From Streptomyces luomodiensis (GTDB taxonomy: Bacteria; Actinomycetota; Actinomycetes; Streptomycetales; Streptomycetaceae), in NCBI RefSeq assembly GCF_031679605.1, contig NZ_CP117522.1, positions 9,796,001 to 9,860,000 on the forward strand: a stretch of 64,000 bases of DNA, read 5' to 3'. Shown piece after piece: positions 13,001 to 26,700 of this stretch. Position 1 is the first letter of the stretch. Every line of letters begins with the position of its first letter. The notes under the pieces were generated by a model that searched no databases, was not told the DNA's origin, and was given only the letters and a program-made list of their open reading frames with translations. The position numbers and the translations under genes were made by a program.

Positions 13001-14770
13001 GAGGTGGTGCTCCTCCCCGTCGAGGGCGGCGGGCCCGAGCGGCTGGGCGCCGTCACGTCCCACATCCTGTCCCTGGCCAAGGAGTGGCTGGCCAACGAGC
13101 GGTTCCGCTCCTCGCGGCTCGCCGTGCTCACCCGCCGGGCCGTGGCCACGCGTCCGGGCGAGGAGATCCGGGACCTCGTCGGCGCGGCCGTGTGGGGCCT
13201 CATCCGCAGCGCGCAGTCGGAGAACCCGGACCGGTTCCTCCTTCTGGACCTCGATGACGCCGAGAGCTCGGTCGGCCTCGGGCTCGCGGAGGCGCTGGCC
13301 ACTGGAGAGCCCCAGCTGGCGGTGCGCGACGGTGCCGCGTGCGCCCCGCGCATCGCACGGCTGTCACGCACGGAGCCGTCCGCGGCGCCGCGGACGCTCG
13401 ACCCGGACGGCACCGTCCTCATCACCGGCGGCACCGGTACGCTCGGCGGGCTCGTCGCCCGGCACCTGGTCACCCGGCACGGGGCGCGGCACCTGCGGCT
13501 GGTCAGCCGCCGGGGCCCCGACGCGGCGGGCGCCGACCAGCTGCGGGCCGACCTGGCCGCCCTCGGCGCCGAGGTCACCGTCACCGCCTGCGACATCACC
13601 GACCGGGACGCCCTGGAGAGGCTCCTCGCGGACATACCGGCCGACCATCCGCTCACCGGCGTCATCCACACGGCCGGCGTGCTGGACGACGGCATCCTCA
13701 CCTCGCTCACCCCGGAGCGGCTGGACACGGTCCTCCGCCCCAAGGCCGTCGCCGCCTGGCACCTGCACGAGCTGACGGCACGACTGGACCTCGCGGAATT
13801 CGTCCTGTTCTCCTCGGTCTCCGGTGTGCTGGGCGGCGCGGGCCAGGGCAACTACGCCGCGGCCAACGCCTTCCTCGACGCCCTGGCCCACCACCGGCAG
13901 GCCGCGGGACTGCCCGGCACCAGCCTCGCCTGGGGCCTGTGGGCGTCGGAGAGCACCATGAGCGGCACCCTCGACGGGACGGACCGGGCCCGCCTGAACC
14001 GCGGCGGCCTCCTGCCGCTGGCCTCCGACCACGGCCTGAGCCTCTTCGACGGCGCACGCTCCTCGGGCCTGCCGCTGCTGGTCCCCGTACGGATGAACGC
14101 GGCGGCGCTCCGCTCCCAGGCGGCGGCGGGAACGCTCCCGTCGATGCTGCGCGGCCTGTTCGCCGTTCCGGCGCGGCGCACGGTCGACGGCGCGGCGAAA
14201 CTGCGGAACCGGCTGGCGGAACTGGGCCCGGAGGAGCAGGAGAAGGCCGTCCTGGACCTGATTCTGGGGCATATCGCCACGGTGCTCGGACACGCCTCGG
14301 CACAGGCGATCAAACCGCAGCGGCCGTTCTCCGAGCTGGGCTTCGACTCGCTCGTCGCCGTGGAGTTGCGGAACCGGCTGAACACGGCCACCGGGCTGCG
14401 GCTGCCGGCTACCGCGGTCTTCGACTATCCGACGCCCGCCGCGCTCGCCGGCTTCGTCCGGACGGACATGCTCAAAGATCTGACCCCCGACGGATCGGAC
14501 GAACTCCGGCAGCTCGACCGGCTCGAAGCCGCCCTGGCGGCGCGGCCCGCCGACGACGCCTGGCGGGCGAAGCTCACGGCCCGCCTCCAGACGATCCTCG
14601 TGGGCCTCGGCGTGGACAGCTTCGCCGCGAGCGCGGCCCCCGCGGACGGCGTCGCGGCGGAGAACGACGAGAACGACGATCGGCTGCATCTGGCCACCAC
14701 CGACGAACTGTTCGCGATCGCCGAGCAGGAATTCGGCATTTTCCACGACGACGAGCGCCCGCAAGCCTGA
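4022..14770 (+). CDS. Type I polyketide synthase, two modules (KS-AT-DH-KR-ACP x2)
   Basis: 3582 residues from the ATG at 4022; the purine-rich run overlapping the previous stop serves as ribosome site. An N-terminal docking coiled coil (residues about 1-30) precedes the first KS. Module 1: KS 4124-5400 (Cys207, [15 protein letters not shown]), AT 5706-6740 (GHSVGE, HAFH at 6290-6301: malonyl), DH 6805-7640 (HxxxGxxxxP intact), KR 8212-8790, ACP 9070-9280. The module 1 KR has Tyr, Ser and Lys, but reads SDV (8483-8491) where B-type enzymes have LDD. Module 2: KS 9357-10610 (Cys1942), AT 10910-11930 (GHSRGE, unusual FAFH at 11471-11482), DH 12000-12810 (intact), KR 13410-13950 (LDD, B-type), ACP 14245-14460, then about 100 residues of C-terminal docking region. 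Both modules should leave a double bond. The KS and AT DNA of module 2 is nearly identical to part of the next gene. Confidence 0.96.
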   Translation: MAASNEQVAQALRASLRENERLKKENRRYAESASEPIAIVGMACRYPGGVRSPGELWRLVAEGVDAVSGFPENRGWDIDRLYDPDPEATGTTYCREGGFLHDADEFDAEFFGISPREALAMDPQQRLLLETSWEALERAGIDPTSLRGSRTGVFAGVMYHDYGTWLQETPRSVEGLLANGNAASIASGRVAYTLGLEGPAVTLDTACSSSLVALHLAVRALRGGDCDMALAGGATVMTTPRTFVEFSRQRGLAADGRCKSFGAGADGTGWAEGVGILVVERLSDARRRGHHVLATVRGTAINQDGASNGLTAPNGPSQRRVIRQALVGAGLTPADVDAVEAHGTGTTLGDPIEAQALLATYGQGRDEDRPLYLGSVKSNLGHTQAAAGVAGVIKMVEAMRHGVLPRTLHADERSPHVDWSAGRVELLTEARAWPAVDRPRRAAVSSFGISGTNAHVILEAAPDAPAPKADPASAGTVPWLLSGRGEDGLRAQAGRLSGWLADHPDAAVADIGRSLATGRAALESRAVVLGADRAALTAALEALAAGADSADVVTAARTPGALALLFTGQGSQRPGMGRLLAEAFPAFAAALDEVCALLDPLLPHPVREVMFAEPDTPRAELLDTTGMTQPALFAFEYALYRLVASYGIAPDMVAGHSVGELLAAHVAGVFSLPDACTLVAARARLMQELPAGGAMLAVALDEADTAPLLAGRADRVAVAAVNAPGSVVLSGPADDLDVIAGELAARQVRTRRLRVSHAFHSPLMEPMLDRYRQVAEGLTYAEPAIPVVSTVTGRTAETGLLTRPEYWVRQVRQAVRFGDAVAAARTDGSTLFLEVGPGGVLTGMARTVLDGDPTATAVASLPDGRPEPDALLRALSRLHAAGGAVDWRAWFADVAPAAGRADLPTYPFARRRFWLGPGGASAGLTTVAHPVLGAVVPSPDGALSLVGRVSLATHAWLGDHRVLGTALIPGTGLVELALRAGWEADCPALRDLTLRAPLVLPEQGGVRIQVTVGPAGADGTRTVGIHSRPDHAVPETPWTLHAEGLLGPAAPTPQGDGAPWPPEDPDAAVDAIDVSDAYEVLAERGYTYGPAFRGLRAAWRRGDDVFAEVVLPEEAQQDADGFTIHPALLDAALHAGLIADDPAGDQPPVLPFAWTGVGLHATGATALRVRISRSSGGAASVTVTDTAGTPLLSVDSLAGRPVPPEHLAKAGTPADHALWAVRWTPAPDGTAAAGAPDPVPAVEAASFAAHLDALAADGTPPPYVPVLCTAAGDGELPAQVRTATAGALAAIQAFLADERFASSRLAVVTRGAVAVAPDEPVDLRTAPVWGLVRAAQAEHPGRIVLVDTDHDEPSWQRIATAALGDEPELAVRAGRCLLPRLSPLAGGTDEEPGFGAGTVLVTGGTGGLGALVARHLVAEHGVRRLLLLSRRGAEAPGAAELAHELTRAGAQVRVAACDVADRAALAEAIADIPAEAPLTGVVHVAGVSDVGMVDSLTPEKLDAVLAPKSDAAWYLHELTVDLPLSAFVMFSSAGGLVLAAGQGTYAAANVFLDALAQHRRARGLPGTSLPFGLWDTRTGLAGELSHAGLERIQRQGLPALSVQEALRAFDGAVRGDEPVAVPLRVDTAALRARAARVPALLRGLAGPVVRRASRGTAPGGAEASSPLARRVLAAEPGERERMVLRAVREKAAAVLGHTSAEAVPADRAFQELGFDSLTAVELRNDLNDSTGLRLPATLVFDYPNAQAVAAYLVSEITGAAETGPLPAASAPAASARPDEPIAIVGMACRYPGGIASPEDMWRLVTDGVDAVSGFPADRGWDVDGLYAPEPGLPGKTYTRQGGFLYDAADFDPDFFGISPREAQRMDPQQRLLLEVSWEAVERAGVDPTALRGSRTGVFAGVMYHDYGLSTASASTSGGSLVSGRISYTLGLEGPAVTVDTACSSSLVALHLAAQALRNGECDLALAGGVTVMSTPGMFVEFSRQRGLAADGRCKSFSDDADGTGWSEGVGLLVVERLSDARRNGHQVLAVVRGSAVNQDGASNGLTAPNGPSQQRVIRQALASGRLGPGDVDVVEAHGTGTTLGDPIEAQALLATYGQDRPEDRPLWLGSVKSNIGHAQAAAGVAGIIKMVMAMRHGMMPRTLHVGEPSRHVDWSAGAVSLLTEERAWPEVDRPRRAAVSSFGISGTNAHVIVEQAPAEARPALEPVGDGLVPWVVSAKTGSALGEQAGRLVDVASGARPVDVGFSLATGRASFEHRAVVVGRDRDVLLAGVESVARDTAAPGVIRAAAEAGKSPVFVFSGEGAQWVGMARGLLEGSPVFAGRMAECAAALEPYVDWSLLAVVRGEEGAPCLDRVDVGQPVLFAVMVSLAAVWESYGVRPSAVVGHSRGEIAAACVAGALSLSDAAGLIAARGRLLVGARGAGAMVSVALSAERVGERLSGGLEIAAVNGPASVVVAGDPAEVAGFAEACERDGIRVRQVSDAFAFHTSQMDAVGEELAAAVAGLSPRVSEVPLYSTVTGELLDTVTMDADYWRRNLREPVRFEAAVRALLGAGHGLFIEVSPHPVLTGAVEQTAEAVEAPVVALGTLRRGEDDQERLLTSLAQAYVHGTDVDWSVWFEGTGARRVELPTYAFQHQRYWLDATLRETADVTSAGLRTADHPLLTAAVGLAGNDGGTVLTGRLSRHTHRWLADHAVGGVVLLPGTAFVELALRAGDEVGCDIVEDLTIEAPLVLPETGAVQLQLHVGAGTGTDGRRTVEVYSRVEDDTASGEWTRHAEGALTTSESGGGADFDLVQWPPPGARPVDVEGIYERLAERGYGYGPVFQSLKAAWEQGSDVFAEVALPAEAADGGTEFGIHPALLDAVVHPMILRSEPGAEILLPFSWAGVRLYAAGASELRVRLSSSGTDALKVAIADTSGMPVASVDTLTARPVPAEALVGAVRNDELFQVTWQPVPSSGARPQKWAAVVGLGTVPAGAEAFADLASVGADGQVPEVVLLPVEGGGPERLGAVTSHILSLAKEWLANERFRSSRLAVLTRRAVATRPGEEIRDLVGAAVWGLIRSAQSENPDRFLLLDLDDAESSVGLGLAEALATGEPQLAVRDGAACAPRIARLSRTEPSAAPRTLDPDGTVLITGGTGTLGGLVARHLVTRHGARHLRLVSRRGPDAAGADQLRADLAALGAEVTVTACDITDRDALERLLADIPADHPLTGVIHTAGVLDDGILTSLTPERLDTVLRPKAVAAWHLHELTARLDLAEFVLFSSVSGVLGGAGQGNYAAANAFLDALAHHRQAAGLPGTSLAWGLWASESTMSGTLDGTDRARLNRGGLLPLASDHGLSLFDGARSSGLPLLVPVRMNAAALRSQAAAGTLPSMLRGLFAVPARRTVDGAAKLRNRLAELGPEEQEKAVLDLILGHIATVLGHASAQAIKPQRPFSELGFDSLVAVELRNRLNTATGLRLPATAVFDYPTPAALAGFVRTDMLKDLTPDGSDELRQLDRLEAALAARPADDAWRAKLTARLQTILVGLGVDSFAASAAPADGVAAENDENDDRLHLATTDELFAIAEQEFGIFHDDERPQA
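9991..11750 (+). repeat. Intragenic PKS repeat, copy 1 (late KS to AT)
   Basis: This 1760-base block matches 20767-22526 in the next gene at a constant offset of 10776 with no indel that I could find and only scattered substitutions. It covers the second half of KS, the linker and nearly all of the AT. Codon use inside is visibly richer in T and G third positions than the flanking KS start and DH. Gene conversion or a recent module duplication is the likely cause. Confidence 0.85.
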
Positions 14771-14794
14771 TCACCCGAGGAAGGCGAAAGACCG

Positions 14795-17700
14795 ATGGCC
14801 GAGGAAGAAAAGCTCCGACAGTATCTCGCGGCTGCGCTCGGGGAACTCAAGCAGACCCGTCAGCGTCTGCAGAAGGCCGAAGCCGCCGGCCATGAACCGG
14901 TGGCGATCGTGGGTATGGCGTGCCGGTATCCGGGTGGTGTGGCCTCGCCGGAGGATCTGTGGCGGCTGGTGGCCGAGGGCCGGGACGCCATCACCGAGTT
15001 CCCGACCGACCGCGGCTGGGACGTGGACGGGCTCTATGACCCGGACCCGGAGAGCGTCGGGAAGTCCTACAGCAGGCATGGCGGTTTTCTGCACGACGCG
15101 GCGGACTTCGACGCGGACTTCTTCGGGATCAGCCCGCGCGAGGCGACCGCCACGGACCCGCAGCAGCGGCTGCTGCTGGAGACCGCCTGGGAGGCGCTGG
15201 AGCGTGCGGGGGTCGACCCCGCGGGACTGCGGGGAAGCCGTACGGGGGTGTTCGCGGGGCTGATGTACGGCGACTACGCCGTGCGGCTGCACCGCGCGCC
15301 CGAGGGGTTCGAGGGGATGCTGTCGACCGGCAGCGCGGGCAGCGTGGCCTCGGGGCGGGTCTCCTACACCTTCGGGTTCGAGGGGCCGGCCGTGACGGTG
15401 GACACGGCGTGCTCGTCGTCGCTGGTGGCGTTGCATCTGGCGGCGCAGGCGCTGCGCAACGGCGAGTGCGATCTGGCGCTGGCCGGCGGCGTCACGGTCA
15501 TGGCGACGCCGTCCACTTTCGTGGAGTTCTCCCGTCAGCGGGGTCTCGCCCCCGACGGGCGCTGCAAGTCGTTCTCGGACGACGCGGACGGTACGGGGTG
15601 GGCCGAGGGTGTGGGTCTGCTGGTGATGGAGCGGTTGTCGGACGCACGGCGCAACGGCCACCAGGTGCTCGCGGTGGTGCGGGGCAGTGCGGTCAATCAG
15701 GACGGTGCGTCGAATGGTCTGACGGCGCCGAACGGTCCGTCGCAGCAGCGGGTGATCCGGCAGGCGCTGGCCAGCGGGCGGCTCGGCCCCGGCGACGTCG
15801 ACGTGGTGGACGCGCACGGCACGGGCACGACGCTGGGTGACCCGATCGAGGCGCAGGCGCTGCTGGCCACGTACGGTCAGGACCGCCCGGAGGACCGGCC
15901 GCTGTGGCTGGGCTCGGTCAAATCGAACATCGGCCACGCCCAGGCCGCCGCCGGCGCGGCCAGCGTGATCAAGATGGTGATGGCGATGCGGCAGGGTGTG
16001 TTGCCGCGCACCCTGCACGTGGGGGAGCCGTCGCGCCACGTGGACTGGTCGGCGGGTGCGGTGAATCTGCTGACGGAGGACCAGCCGTGGCCGGAGGTGG
16101 ACCGGCCGCGCCGGGCGGCGGTGTCGTCGTTCGGCATCAGCGGCACCAACGCCCACGTCATCCTGGAGCAGGCCCCCGCCGAGACCCGGCCCGCATCCGA
16201 GCCCGCCGAGGAGCCGTCCGCGCCGGCCGCCGCCGAGGACCGCCCGGCCGAGGGCGCCCCGGTGCCCTGGCTGCTGTCGGCCCGTACCGAAGCGGCTCTC
16301 GCCGATCAGGCGCGGCGGCTCGCCGGCTCCCTCACCGGACTCGACACCCTGGACATCGGCTTCTCGTTGGCCGCGCGGACGAGGTTCGAGCACCGCGCCG
16401 TCGTCGTCGGCCGCGACCGCGACGAGCTGCTGTCCGGTCTCGCGGCCCTCGCCGAGGGCCGGTCCGCCGCCGGTGTGGTCCGGGGCGAGGAGGTCGACGG
16501 CGGCCCGGTGTTCGTCTTCCCCGGCCAGGGCTCCCAGTGGGTGGGTATGGCCCGCGGGCTGATGGACGGCTCGCCGGTCTTCGCCGGGCGGATGGCCGAG
16601 TGCGCGGCGGCGCTGGCCCCGCACACCGACTGGTCCCTGCTGGACGTGGTCCGTGCCGCGGACCCCGCCGCGCTGGAGCGCGTGGACGTCGTCCAGCCGG
16701 TGCTGTTCGCGGTGATGGTGTCGCTGGCGGCGGTGTGGGAGTCCTACGGGGTGCGCCCGTCCGCTGTCGTGGGGCACTCCCAGGGCGAGATCGCCGCCGC
16801 CTGTGTGGCCGGAGCGCTGTCGCTGGAGGACGCGGCGAAGGTCGTGGCCCTGCGCAGCCGGTCGCTGCTGCGCCTCTCGGGACAGGGCGGCATGGTTTCC
16901 GTGGCGGCGTCGTTGGCGCGGGTGGAGGCCCGTATCGCCGCGCTGGGCGGCGGCCTCGAGGTGGCCGTGGTCAACGCGCCCGAGCTGGTGGTCGTCTCCG
17001 GCGACCCCGACGCACTCGACGCGCTGGTGGCGAGCTGCGAAACCGACGGGGTACGGGCCAGGCGGATCGCCGTGGACTACGCGTCGCACTCGGCCCATGT
17101 CGAGCAGCTGCGCGACGAGCTGGCCGAGGCGCTGTCCGGGATCCGGCCCGTGGCGGGGCGGGTGCCCTTCTACTCCACGGTCGGAGACGAGGCGTCCCCG
17201 GGCCGGAGTGAGGGCGAGGACGAGCCGACCGGCACCACGGCGCTTGACGCCGACTACTGGTACCGGAACCTGCGGCAGCCGGTGCGGTTCGACGCCGCGG
17301 TAGAGACGGCGATCCAGGCGGGGAACGAGCTGTTCATCGAGGTCAGCCCGCATCCGGTGCTGACCGGCGCGGTGCAGCAGAACGCCGAGCGGCTGGAGCG
17401 GAGGGTCGCGGCGATCGGCACGCTCCGCCGCGCCGAGGAGGAGCCGTACCGGCTGTTGACGAGCCTGGCCGAGGCCCACGCGCACGGCGCGGCCGTCGAC
17501 TGGACCGCCACGTTCCACGGCGGCCGCCGGGTGGCGCTGCCGACGTACGCCTTCCAGCACGAGCGGTACTGGCTGCCGGACGAGCCGGGCAGCGGCGACA
17601 TCGGCGCGGTCGGCCTCGGCGCGCTGGGACACCCGCTGCTCGGCGCCGCCGTCCGGCTGGCCGACAGCGACAGCGTCGTGCTCACCGGCCGGCTCTCCCT

Positions 17701-20700
17701 GCACACCCACCCCTGGCTCGCCGACCACGCCGTGGCGGGCGAGGCCGTCTTCCCGCCCGCCGCGTTCGTCGAACTCGCCCTGCGCGCGGGCGACGAGGTC
17801 GGCTGCGACGTCGTGGAGGAGCTGACCCTCAGGGCGCCGCTCGTGCTGCCCGCGTCGGGCGGTGTGCAGGTGCAACTCGTCATCGGCGCCCCCGTGGGCG
17901 CCCGCCGCTCGGTCGCGGTCTACTCACGCGTCGAGAGCGCCGACGAGGCGCAGGGGTGGGTCCAGCACGTGGCCGGCGTCCTGGCTGCCGGCACGGACAC
18001 GGCCGCCCCTTCCTTCGACCTGAGCCAGTGGCCGCCTGCCGGCGCCCGGCCGCTGCCGGTCGACGACCTCTACGAGCGGCTCGCCGACCGCGGCCACGGT
18101 TACGGTCCGGCGTTCCAGGGCCTGCGGGCGGCCTGGCAGCGGGGCACCGACCTCTTCGCCGAGGTGGCGCTGCCCGCCGACACCGCCGGACAGGCGGCCC
18201 AGTTCGGCATGCACCCGGCGCTGCTCGACGCCGCCCTGCACCTGACGACGGCGAACGCCGACAGTGCGACGGACCACGGGACCGGTGGCATCACCCTGCC
18301 CTCCGACTGGTCGGGTGTGCGGCTGTTCGCGGTCGGGTCCTCGGTCCTGCGGGTGCGGGTCACGGCCGACGGCGCCGTGCAGCTCGCCGACGGTGTGGGC
18401 GCCCCCGTGGCGGCCGTGGACTCCGTGGCGTCCCGCCACGTGGAAGTGGCGGTGCGTGGCACGGGCGACTCACTGTTCCGGCTGGAGTGGTCACCCGCGC
18501 CCGCGCCCGCGTCCGCGCAGGCGTCGGAAACCCCGGCGCCGGTGGTGCTCGGCACGGACTTCGCCGACGTCGAGGACCTGCGGCAGGCGATCGAGGCCGG
18601 TACCCCGGCCCCGGATGTGGTGATCCACCCGACCGCGGGCGGGACGGCCCGTACCGTACTGCCCCTGCTGCAACAGTGGCTCACCCTGCCGGAGCTGGCG
18701 GGCACCCGGCTCGTGGTGGTCACCCGGGGCGCGGTGAGCACCGCCTCCGGCGAGGACGTGGCCGACCTGGCCGCCGCGACCGTGTGGGGCCTGGTGCGTT
18801 CGGCGCAGAGCGAGCATCCGGGCCGGTTCGTGCTGGTGGACCTGGACGAGGCGGCCGGACTGGCGGCCGCGTCCTCCGCGGTGGGGGACGAGGACCAACT
18901 GGCGGTGCGGGGTGGCCGGGTGCTGGCGGCCCGGCTGGTGCGCGCCGTGCCCGGCGAGGACAAGGACGAGGACGAGCGGCTGCCGGTGTGGCCGGCGGAC
19001 GGCACGGTGCTGGTCACCGGTGGTACGGGGACGTTGGGCGGGCTGGTGGCGCGGCATCTGGTGCGGCGGTGGGGTGTGCGGCGGCTGCTGCTGCTCAGCC
19101 GCCGTGGCGCGGATGCGCCCGGCGCGGGGCTGTTGGCCGAGGAGCTGGCGGAGCTGGGCGCCCGGGTCGATGTGGTGGCGTGTGACGTGTCCGACCGGCA
19201 GGCGCTGGCGGGAGTCCTGTCAGGTGTGTCGTTGTCGGCGGTGGTGCACACGGCGGGTGTGCTGCGGGATGCCACGATCGCGTCGATGACCGGTGAGCAG
19301 GTCGATGAGGTGGTGCGGGCGAAGGCGGACGCGGCGTGGCATCTGCACGAGCTGACGCGGGAGATGGACCTGTCGGCGTTCGTGCTGTTCTCCTCGGCGG
19401 CGGGCGTGCTCGGCAGCCCGGGGCAGGGCAACTACGCGGCGGCGAACGCCTTCCTGGACGCGCTGGCCGCCTCGCGCCGGGCCCAGGGCCTTCCGGGTGT
19501 GTCGCTGGCGTGGGGTCTGTGGGCCCCGGCCAGTGACATGACCGGCGACATGACCGAGGCGGACCGCCGCCGCATGGCCCGTGCGGGCTTCAAGGCGATG
19601 AGCCCCGAGGAGGGGCTGGCCCTCTTCGACACCGCGCTACGGCTCGACATGCCGGCCGTCATGCCCGCGTCCTTCGACTGGAGCGCCGTGCGCCGGCAGA
19701 CCGAGACGGTGCCCAGTGTGCTGCGCGGGCTGATCCGGCCCTCCCGGCGCACGGCCGCGGGCGGCGAGGGCTCCTCCGCCTTCGCCCGCCAGTTGCTGGC
19801 CATGGCCGAGCCGGAACGCGAACGCTTCCTCGTCGACCTCGTCCGCACCGAGGTCGCGGCCGTCCTCGGCCACGCGGGAGCGGACGCGGTCGCCGCCGAC
19901 CGAGCGTTCAAGGAGCTGGGCTTCGACTCGCTGACGGCCGTGGAGCTGCGCAACCGGCTCGGCGCGGTCACCGGCCTGACGCTGCCCGCGACGCTGGTCT
20001 TCGACCACCCTCGCCCGGTGGCCGTGGCGCGGTACCTCCTCGGCGACCTGGTGGGCACCGCCGACGCGGCCCGGCCCGAGCTGCCGGTGGCCGCCGTCGC
20101 CGACGAGCCGATCGCGATCGTGGGCATGGCCTGCCGCTTCCCGGGCGGGGTCGGCACCCCCGAGGACCTGTGGCGGTTGGTGGCCGACGGAACGGACGTG
20201 ATCTCCGGCTTCCCGACCGACCGCGGCTGGGACGTGGACGGGCTCTACGACCCGGACCCGGAGCACCCCGGCACGTCGTACACCCGCGAAGGCGGCTTCC
20301 TGTCCGCGGTCGCGGACTTCGACGCCGCGTTCTTCGGCATCAGCCCCCGCGAGGCAGCCGCGACGGACCCGCAGCAGCGGCTGCTGCTGGAGACGGCGTG
20401 GGAAGCATTCGAGCGTACGGGCATCGACCCGTCGACCCTGCTGGGCAGCCGGACCGGCGTCTTCGTGGGCAGCAACGCGCAGGACTACGCCGCGTACGTG
20501 GTGGGGGCGCCGGAAGAGAGCGTCGGATACCTGGCGACCGGCAGCGCCGCGAGCGTGATGTCCGGCCGGGTGGCGTACACCTTCGGCCTGGAGGGGCCGG
20601 CGGTGACGGTGGACACGGCGTGCTCGTCATCCTTGGTGGCCCTGCACCTGGCCGCCCAGGCACTGCGCAACGGCGAGTGCACCCTCGCGCTCGCCGGCGG

Positions 20701-23700
20701 TGTCACGGTGATGACCACACCCGGCCTGTTCGTCGACTTCAGTCGGCAAAAGGCGCTGTCGCCCGACGGCCGGTGCAAGTCGTTCTCGGACGATGCGGAT
20801 GGTACGGGGTGGTCCGAGGGTGTGGGGCTGCTGGTGGTGGAGCGGTTGTCGGACGCGCGGCGCAACGGCCACCAGGTGTTGGCGGTGGTGCGGGGCAGTG
20901 CGGTGAACCAGGATGGTGCGTCGAATGGTCTGACGGCGCCGAATGGTCCGTCGCAGCAGCGGGTGATCCGGCAGGCGCTGGCCAGTGGGCGGCTGGGTCC
21001 CGGTGATGTGGATGTGGTGGAGGCGCATGGTACGGGTACGACGTTGGGTGATCCGATCGAGGCGCAGGCGCTGCTGGCGACGTACGGTCAGGACCGGCCC
21101 GAGGACCGGCCGTTGTGGCTGGGGTCGGTCAAGTCGAACATCGGGCATGCGCAGGCCGCGGCCGGTGTCGCCGGCATCATCAAGATGGTGATGGCGATGC
21201 GGCAGGGTGTGTTGCCGCGTACCTTGCATGTGGGGGAGCCGTCGCGGCATGTGGACTGGTCGGCGGGTGCGGTGAGTCTGCTGACGGAGGAGCGGGCGTG
21301 GCCGGAGGTGGGCCGGCCGCGCCGGGCGGCGGTGTCGTCGTTCGGTATCAGCGGCACCAACGCGCATGTGATTGTGGAGCAGGCCCCGGCGGAGGCCCGG
21401 CCGGTGCTGGAGCCCGCTGGGGATGGTTTGGTGCCGTGGGTGGTGTCGGCGAAGACCGGGTCGGCGTTGGGGGAGCAGGCGGGGCGGCTGGTGGACGTGG
21501 CGTCCGGGGCGCGGCCGGTGGATGTGGGTTTCTCGCTGGCCACGGGCAGGGCGTCGTTCGAGCACCGCGCGGTCGTGGTTGGCCGGGATCGCGACGTGTT
21601 GCTCGCCGGAGTGGAGTCCATTGCTGAGGACATGGCGGCACCTGGTGTGATCCGTGCCGTGGCGGAGGCTGGCAAGAGTCCGGTGTTTGTGTTCTCGGGT
21701 GAGGGTGCGCAGTGGGTGGGTATGGCCCGGGGTTTGCTGGAGGGTTCGCCGGTGTTCGCGGGTCGGATGGCGGAGTGTGCGGCGGCTTTGGAGCCGTATG
21801 TGGACTGGTCGTTGTTGGCGGTGGTGCGGGGTGAGGAGGGTGCCCCGTCGCCGGACCGGGTGGATGTGGGTCAGCCGGTGCTGTTTGCGGTGATGGTGTC
21901 GCTGGCGGCGGTGTGGGAGTCCTATGGGGTGCGTCCGTCGGCTGTGGTGGGGCATTCGCGGGGTGAGATCGCGGCGGCGTGTGTGGCTGGTGCGTTGTCG
22001 CTGGCGGATGCTGCCAGGTTGGTGGTGGCGCGGGGCCGGTTGCTGGTGGGTGCGCGGGGTGCGGGGGCGATGGTGTCGGTGGCGTTGTCGGCGGAGGGGG
22101 TGGGGGAGCGGTTGTCGGGTGGGTTGGAGATCGCGGCGGTGAACGGGCCCGCGTCCGTGGTGGTCGCGGGAGACCCGGCGGAGGTGGCCGGGTTCGCCGA
22201 GGCGTGTGAGCGGGACGGTATCCGTGTCCGGCAGGTCAGTGACGCGTTCGCTTTCCACACCAGCCAGATGGATGCCATTGGTGAGGAACTGGCGGCGGCG
22301 GTCGCTGGGTTGTCTCCGCGTGCGTCGGAGGTGCCGTTGTATTCGACGGTGACCGGTGGTCTGCTGGACACCGTCACGATGGACGCCGACTACTGGCGGC
22401 GGAATCTTCGGGAGCCGGTGCGTTTCGAGGCCGCTGTTCGGGCGTTGCTGGGTGCGGGGCACGGGCTGTTCATCGAGGTCAGTCCGCATCCGGTGCTGAC
22501 CGGCGCGGTGGAGCAGACCGCCGAGGAACACGGCACCCGTGCCGTGGCTTTCGGCACGCTGCGCCGGGATGAGGATGACCGGGCGCGGCTGCTGACCAGT
22601 CTGGCGCAGGCGTATGTGCACGGCGCGGACGTTGACTGGTCCGTGTGGTTCGAGGGCCTCGGTGCGCGGCGGGTCGAGCTGCCCACGTACGCCTTCCAGC
22701 GCCAGCGGTACTGGCTGGAGTCCTCCACACAGACCGCGGATGTCGTGTCCGCCGGTCTGGGCACGGCCGGCCACCCTCTGCTGGGTGCGGCGGTCAGCGT
22801 CGCGGAGGCGGATGCCGCCGTGGTGCTGACCGGGCGGCTGTCGCTGCACACGCACGCGTGGCTGGCGGATCATGTGATCGGTGGGTCGGTTCTGCTGCCG
22901 GGTACGGCCTTCGTGGAGCTGGCGCTGCGCGCCGGTGACGAGGTCGGCTGTGACGCGGTGGAGGAGCTGACGCTGTACGCCCCGTTGGTGTTCCCGGCGG
23001 CCGGGGCGGTCCAGGTGCAGGTGGTGGTCGGTGATGTCGTGGACGGGCGGCGGCCCGTCGGCGTCCACTCCCGGGTCGAGGACGGCCAGTCGGCCGCCGA
23101 GTGGGTGCAGCACGCCGCCGGGACCCTGGTCGCCGGTGACCGTACCGAGCCGGACTTCGAGCTGACGCAATGGCCGCCCGCGGGCGCCGAGGCAGTGCCG
23201 GTCGACGACTTCTACGCGAGGCTGGCCGAGGCCGGATACGGCTATGGACCGGTGTTCCAGGGGCTGCGGGCCGTGTGGCGGCGCGGGGACCACGTCTTCG
23301 CCGAGGTCGCGCTGCCGTCCGACGCGGCGGCGCAGGCGGGGCGGTTCGGCATCCACCCCGCCCTGCTCGACGCGGCCCTCCAGGCCATGGCCCTTCAGGC
23401 GTTTTCCAGCGGTGAGATCATCCTGCCGTTCGCCTGGTCCGGGGTGCGGCTGCACGCCGTCGGCGGCTCCGCGCTGCGGGTCCGGCTGACGCGTACCGCG
23501 GCCGACGCCGTGGCCGTGGCCATCGCCGACACGGCGGGCGCGCCCGTCATCTCGGTCGACACCCTCACCATGCGCGAGGTCACACCGGAGCAGCTGGCCA
23601 CGGCCTCCCGCGGTGACGACGGCATGCTGGGGGTGGAGTGGGTGCCCGTGGTCCACTCGGCGGTCCAGCCGACGCGGCTGGTGGAGTGGGCCGAGGGCGT

Positions 23701-26700
23701 TTCCTTTCCCGAGGACACCGACGGCGCGCGAGCGGTGGTCGTGGACTGCCGGACGGCCACGGAGGCGCCGGCCGGTGCGGACACACCGCGGGCGGTCTCC
23801 GCCGAGGTGCGCCGGGTGCTGACGGCCGTACAGGAGTGGCTGGCCCGGCCGGAGACGGCGGGCTGTCCGCTGGTGGTGGTCACGCGCGGCGCGGTGAGCA
23901 CCGCGCCCGGCGAGGACGTGGCCGACCTGGCGGGTGCCGCTGTGTGGGGTCTGGTGCGCTCCGCGCAGAGCGAGCACCCCGGGCGGCTGTTCCTGGTCGA
24001 TGCGGACGACCACGAGTACGTGCCCTCGGTGGTGGCCGCCGCGCTGGCGGCCGGGGAGCCCCAACTGGCCGTACGGCACGGCCAGGTACGGGCGGCCCGG
24101 CTGACCCGGGTGCGCGCCGCCGGCGAGGACGAGCGGCTGCCGGTGTGGCCGGCGGACGGTACGGTGCTGGTCACCGGCGGTACGGGGACGCTGGGCGGGC
24201 TGGTGGCGCGGCACCTGGTGCGGCGGTGGGGTGTGCGGCGTCTGTTGCTGCTCAGCCGCCGTGGCGCGGATGCGCCCGGCGCGGGGCTGCTGGCCGAGGA
24301 GCTGGCGGGGCTCGGCGCTCATGTCGATGTGGTGGCGTGTGACGTGTCGGACCGGCGGGCGCTGGCGGATGTGCTGTCAGGTGTGTCGTTGTCGGCGGTG
24401 GTGCACACGGCCGGTGTGGTGCGGGACGCCACGGTCACCTCGATGACGGGTGAGCAGGTCGACGAGGTGCTGCGGGCGAAGGCGGACGCGGCGTGGCATC
24501 TGCACGAGCTGACGCGGGAGATGGACCTGTCGGCGTTCGTGCTGTTCTCCTCGGCCGCCGGCGTCCTGGGCAACCCGGGGCAGGGCAACTACGCGGCGGC
24601 GAACGCCTTCCTGGACGCGCTCGCGGTGACGCGCCGGGCCCAGGGACTCCCGGCGGTGTCGCTGGGATGGGGTCTGTGGGCCCCGGCCAGTGACATGACG
24701 GGGGAGCTGAGTGAGGCGGACCGGCAGCGCATGGCCCGTGCCGGGGTGAAGGCGATGAGCGCCGAGGAGGGGCTGGCCCTCTTCGACACCGCGACGGCGG
24801 GTTCGGCGGCCACCGTACTGCCGATGCGCCTGGACCTGGCCGCCCTGCAGCGCCAGGGGCCGGAGCTTCCCCCGCTGGTGCGCGGTCTGGTGCGGCCTTC
24901 GCGGCGGGTGGCCGCGGGCGGCGCGGGCTCCTCCGACCTGGTGCGGCGGCTGGCGGGGCTCACGGAACCCGAGCGCGAGCGGCTGCTGGTGGACCTCGTC
25001 CGGTCCGAGGCGGCGGCGGCCCTCGGCCATGCCGGTGTCGAGGCGGTGGGTGCCGAGCGGGCCTTCAACGAGCTGGGCTTCGACTCGCTGACGGCGGTGG
25101 AGCTGCGCAACCGGCTCGGCGCGGTCACCGGTCTGCGGCTGCCCGCCACGCTGGTCTTCGACTACCCCCGCCCGGCGGCGGTGGCGCGGTATCTGCTCGG
25201 CGAGCTGGTGGGCGCCGCCGACGCGGCCGGGGCCGAGCCGGCCGTGGCCGCCGTGGCGGACGAGCCGATCGCGATCGTGGGCATGGCGTGCCGGTACCCG
25301 GGGGGCGTCGGGAATCCGGACCAGCTGTGGCAGCTGGTCGCGGGCGGCCGGGACGTCGTCTCGGAGTTTCCCGTGGACCGCGGGTGGGACCTGGCGAACC
25401 TCTTCCACCCGGACCCCGACCGTACGGGTACGTCCTACAGCCGGCACGGTGGCTTCCTGCACGACGCGGCGGATTTCGACGCGGGCTTCTTCGGGGTGAG
25501 CCCCCGCGAGGCGACGGCGATGGACCCCCAGCAGCGCCTGCTGCTGGAGACGGCCTGGGAGGCGATCGAGAGCGCGGGCGTCGACCCGGCGTCGCTGCGC
25601 GGCACCCGCACGGGTGTGTTCGCCGGTGTGATGTACAGCGATTACGCCGCGCGGCTGCGGCAGGTGCCGGAGGGCTTCGAGGGCCTGCTGTCCACAGGGA
25701 ACGCGGGCAGTGTGGCGTCCGGCCGGGTGGCGTACACCTTCGGGTTCGAGGGACCGGCGGTGACGGTGGACACGGCGTGCTCGTCGTCCCTGGTGGCCCT
25801 GCACTTGGCCGCGCAGGCGCTACGCAACGGCGAGTGCTCCCTCGCCCTGGCCGGCGGTGTGGCGCTGATGGCCACCCCGACGACGTTCGTGGAGTTCTCC
25901 CGGCAGCGCGGCCTGGCGCCCGACGGCCGGTGCAAGTCCTTCTCCGACGCGGCCGACGGCGTCGGCTGGTCGGAGGGGGTCGGGCTGCTGGTCGTGGAAC
26001 GGCTCTCCGACGCGCGGCGCAACGGCCACCCCGTGCTCGCGGTGGTGCGCGGCAGCGCGGTCAACCAGGACGGCGCGTCCAATGGTCTGACGGCGCCGAA
26101 CGGCCCGTCGCAGCAGCGGGTGATCCGGCAGGCGCTGGCCGGCGCCCGGCTCGATCCGTCCGAGTTGGACGTGGTCGAGGGCCATGGCACGGGTACCAGG
26201 CTGGGCGACCCGATCGAGGCGCAGGCGCTGCTGGCCACGTACGGTCAGGGCCGCCCGGAGGACCGGCCGCTGTGGCTGGGCTCGGTCAAGTCCAACCTGG
26301 GGCACACCCAGGCCGCGGCCGGTGTCGCCGGTGTGATCAAGATGATCATGGCGATGCGTCATGGTGTCATCCCCCGGTCGCTGCACGCGGGGGAGCCGTC
26401 CCGGCACATCGACTGGTCGGCGGGCGCGGTCCGGCTGCTCGCCGAGGATCAGCCGTGGCCGGAGGTGGACCGGCCACGCCGGGCGGCGGTGTCGTCGTTC
26501 GGCATCAGCGGCACCAACGCCCACGTCATCCTCGAACAGCCGCCGGCCGGGGGGCTGTCCCCCGACGCGCCGCTCCTGGACGAGCTGCCGCCGGCCGAGG
26601 CGGTTGACGAAGCGCGGACGGAGGAGGGGCCCGCGGACGGTGCGGACGTGCCGGTGCCGTGGATGCTGTCGGCGCGTTCCGCCGAGGCGCTCGCGGAACA

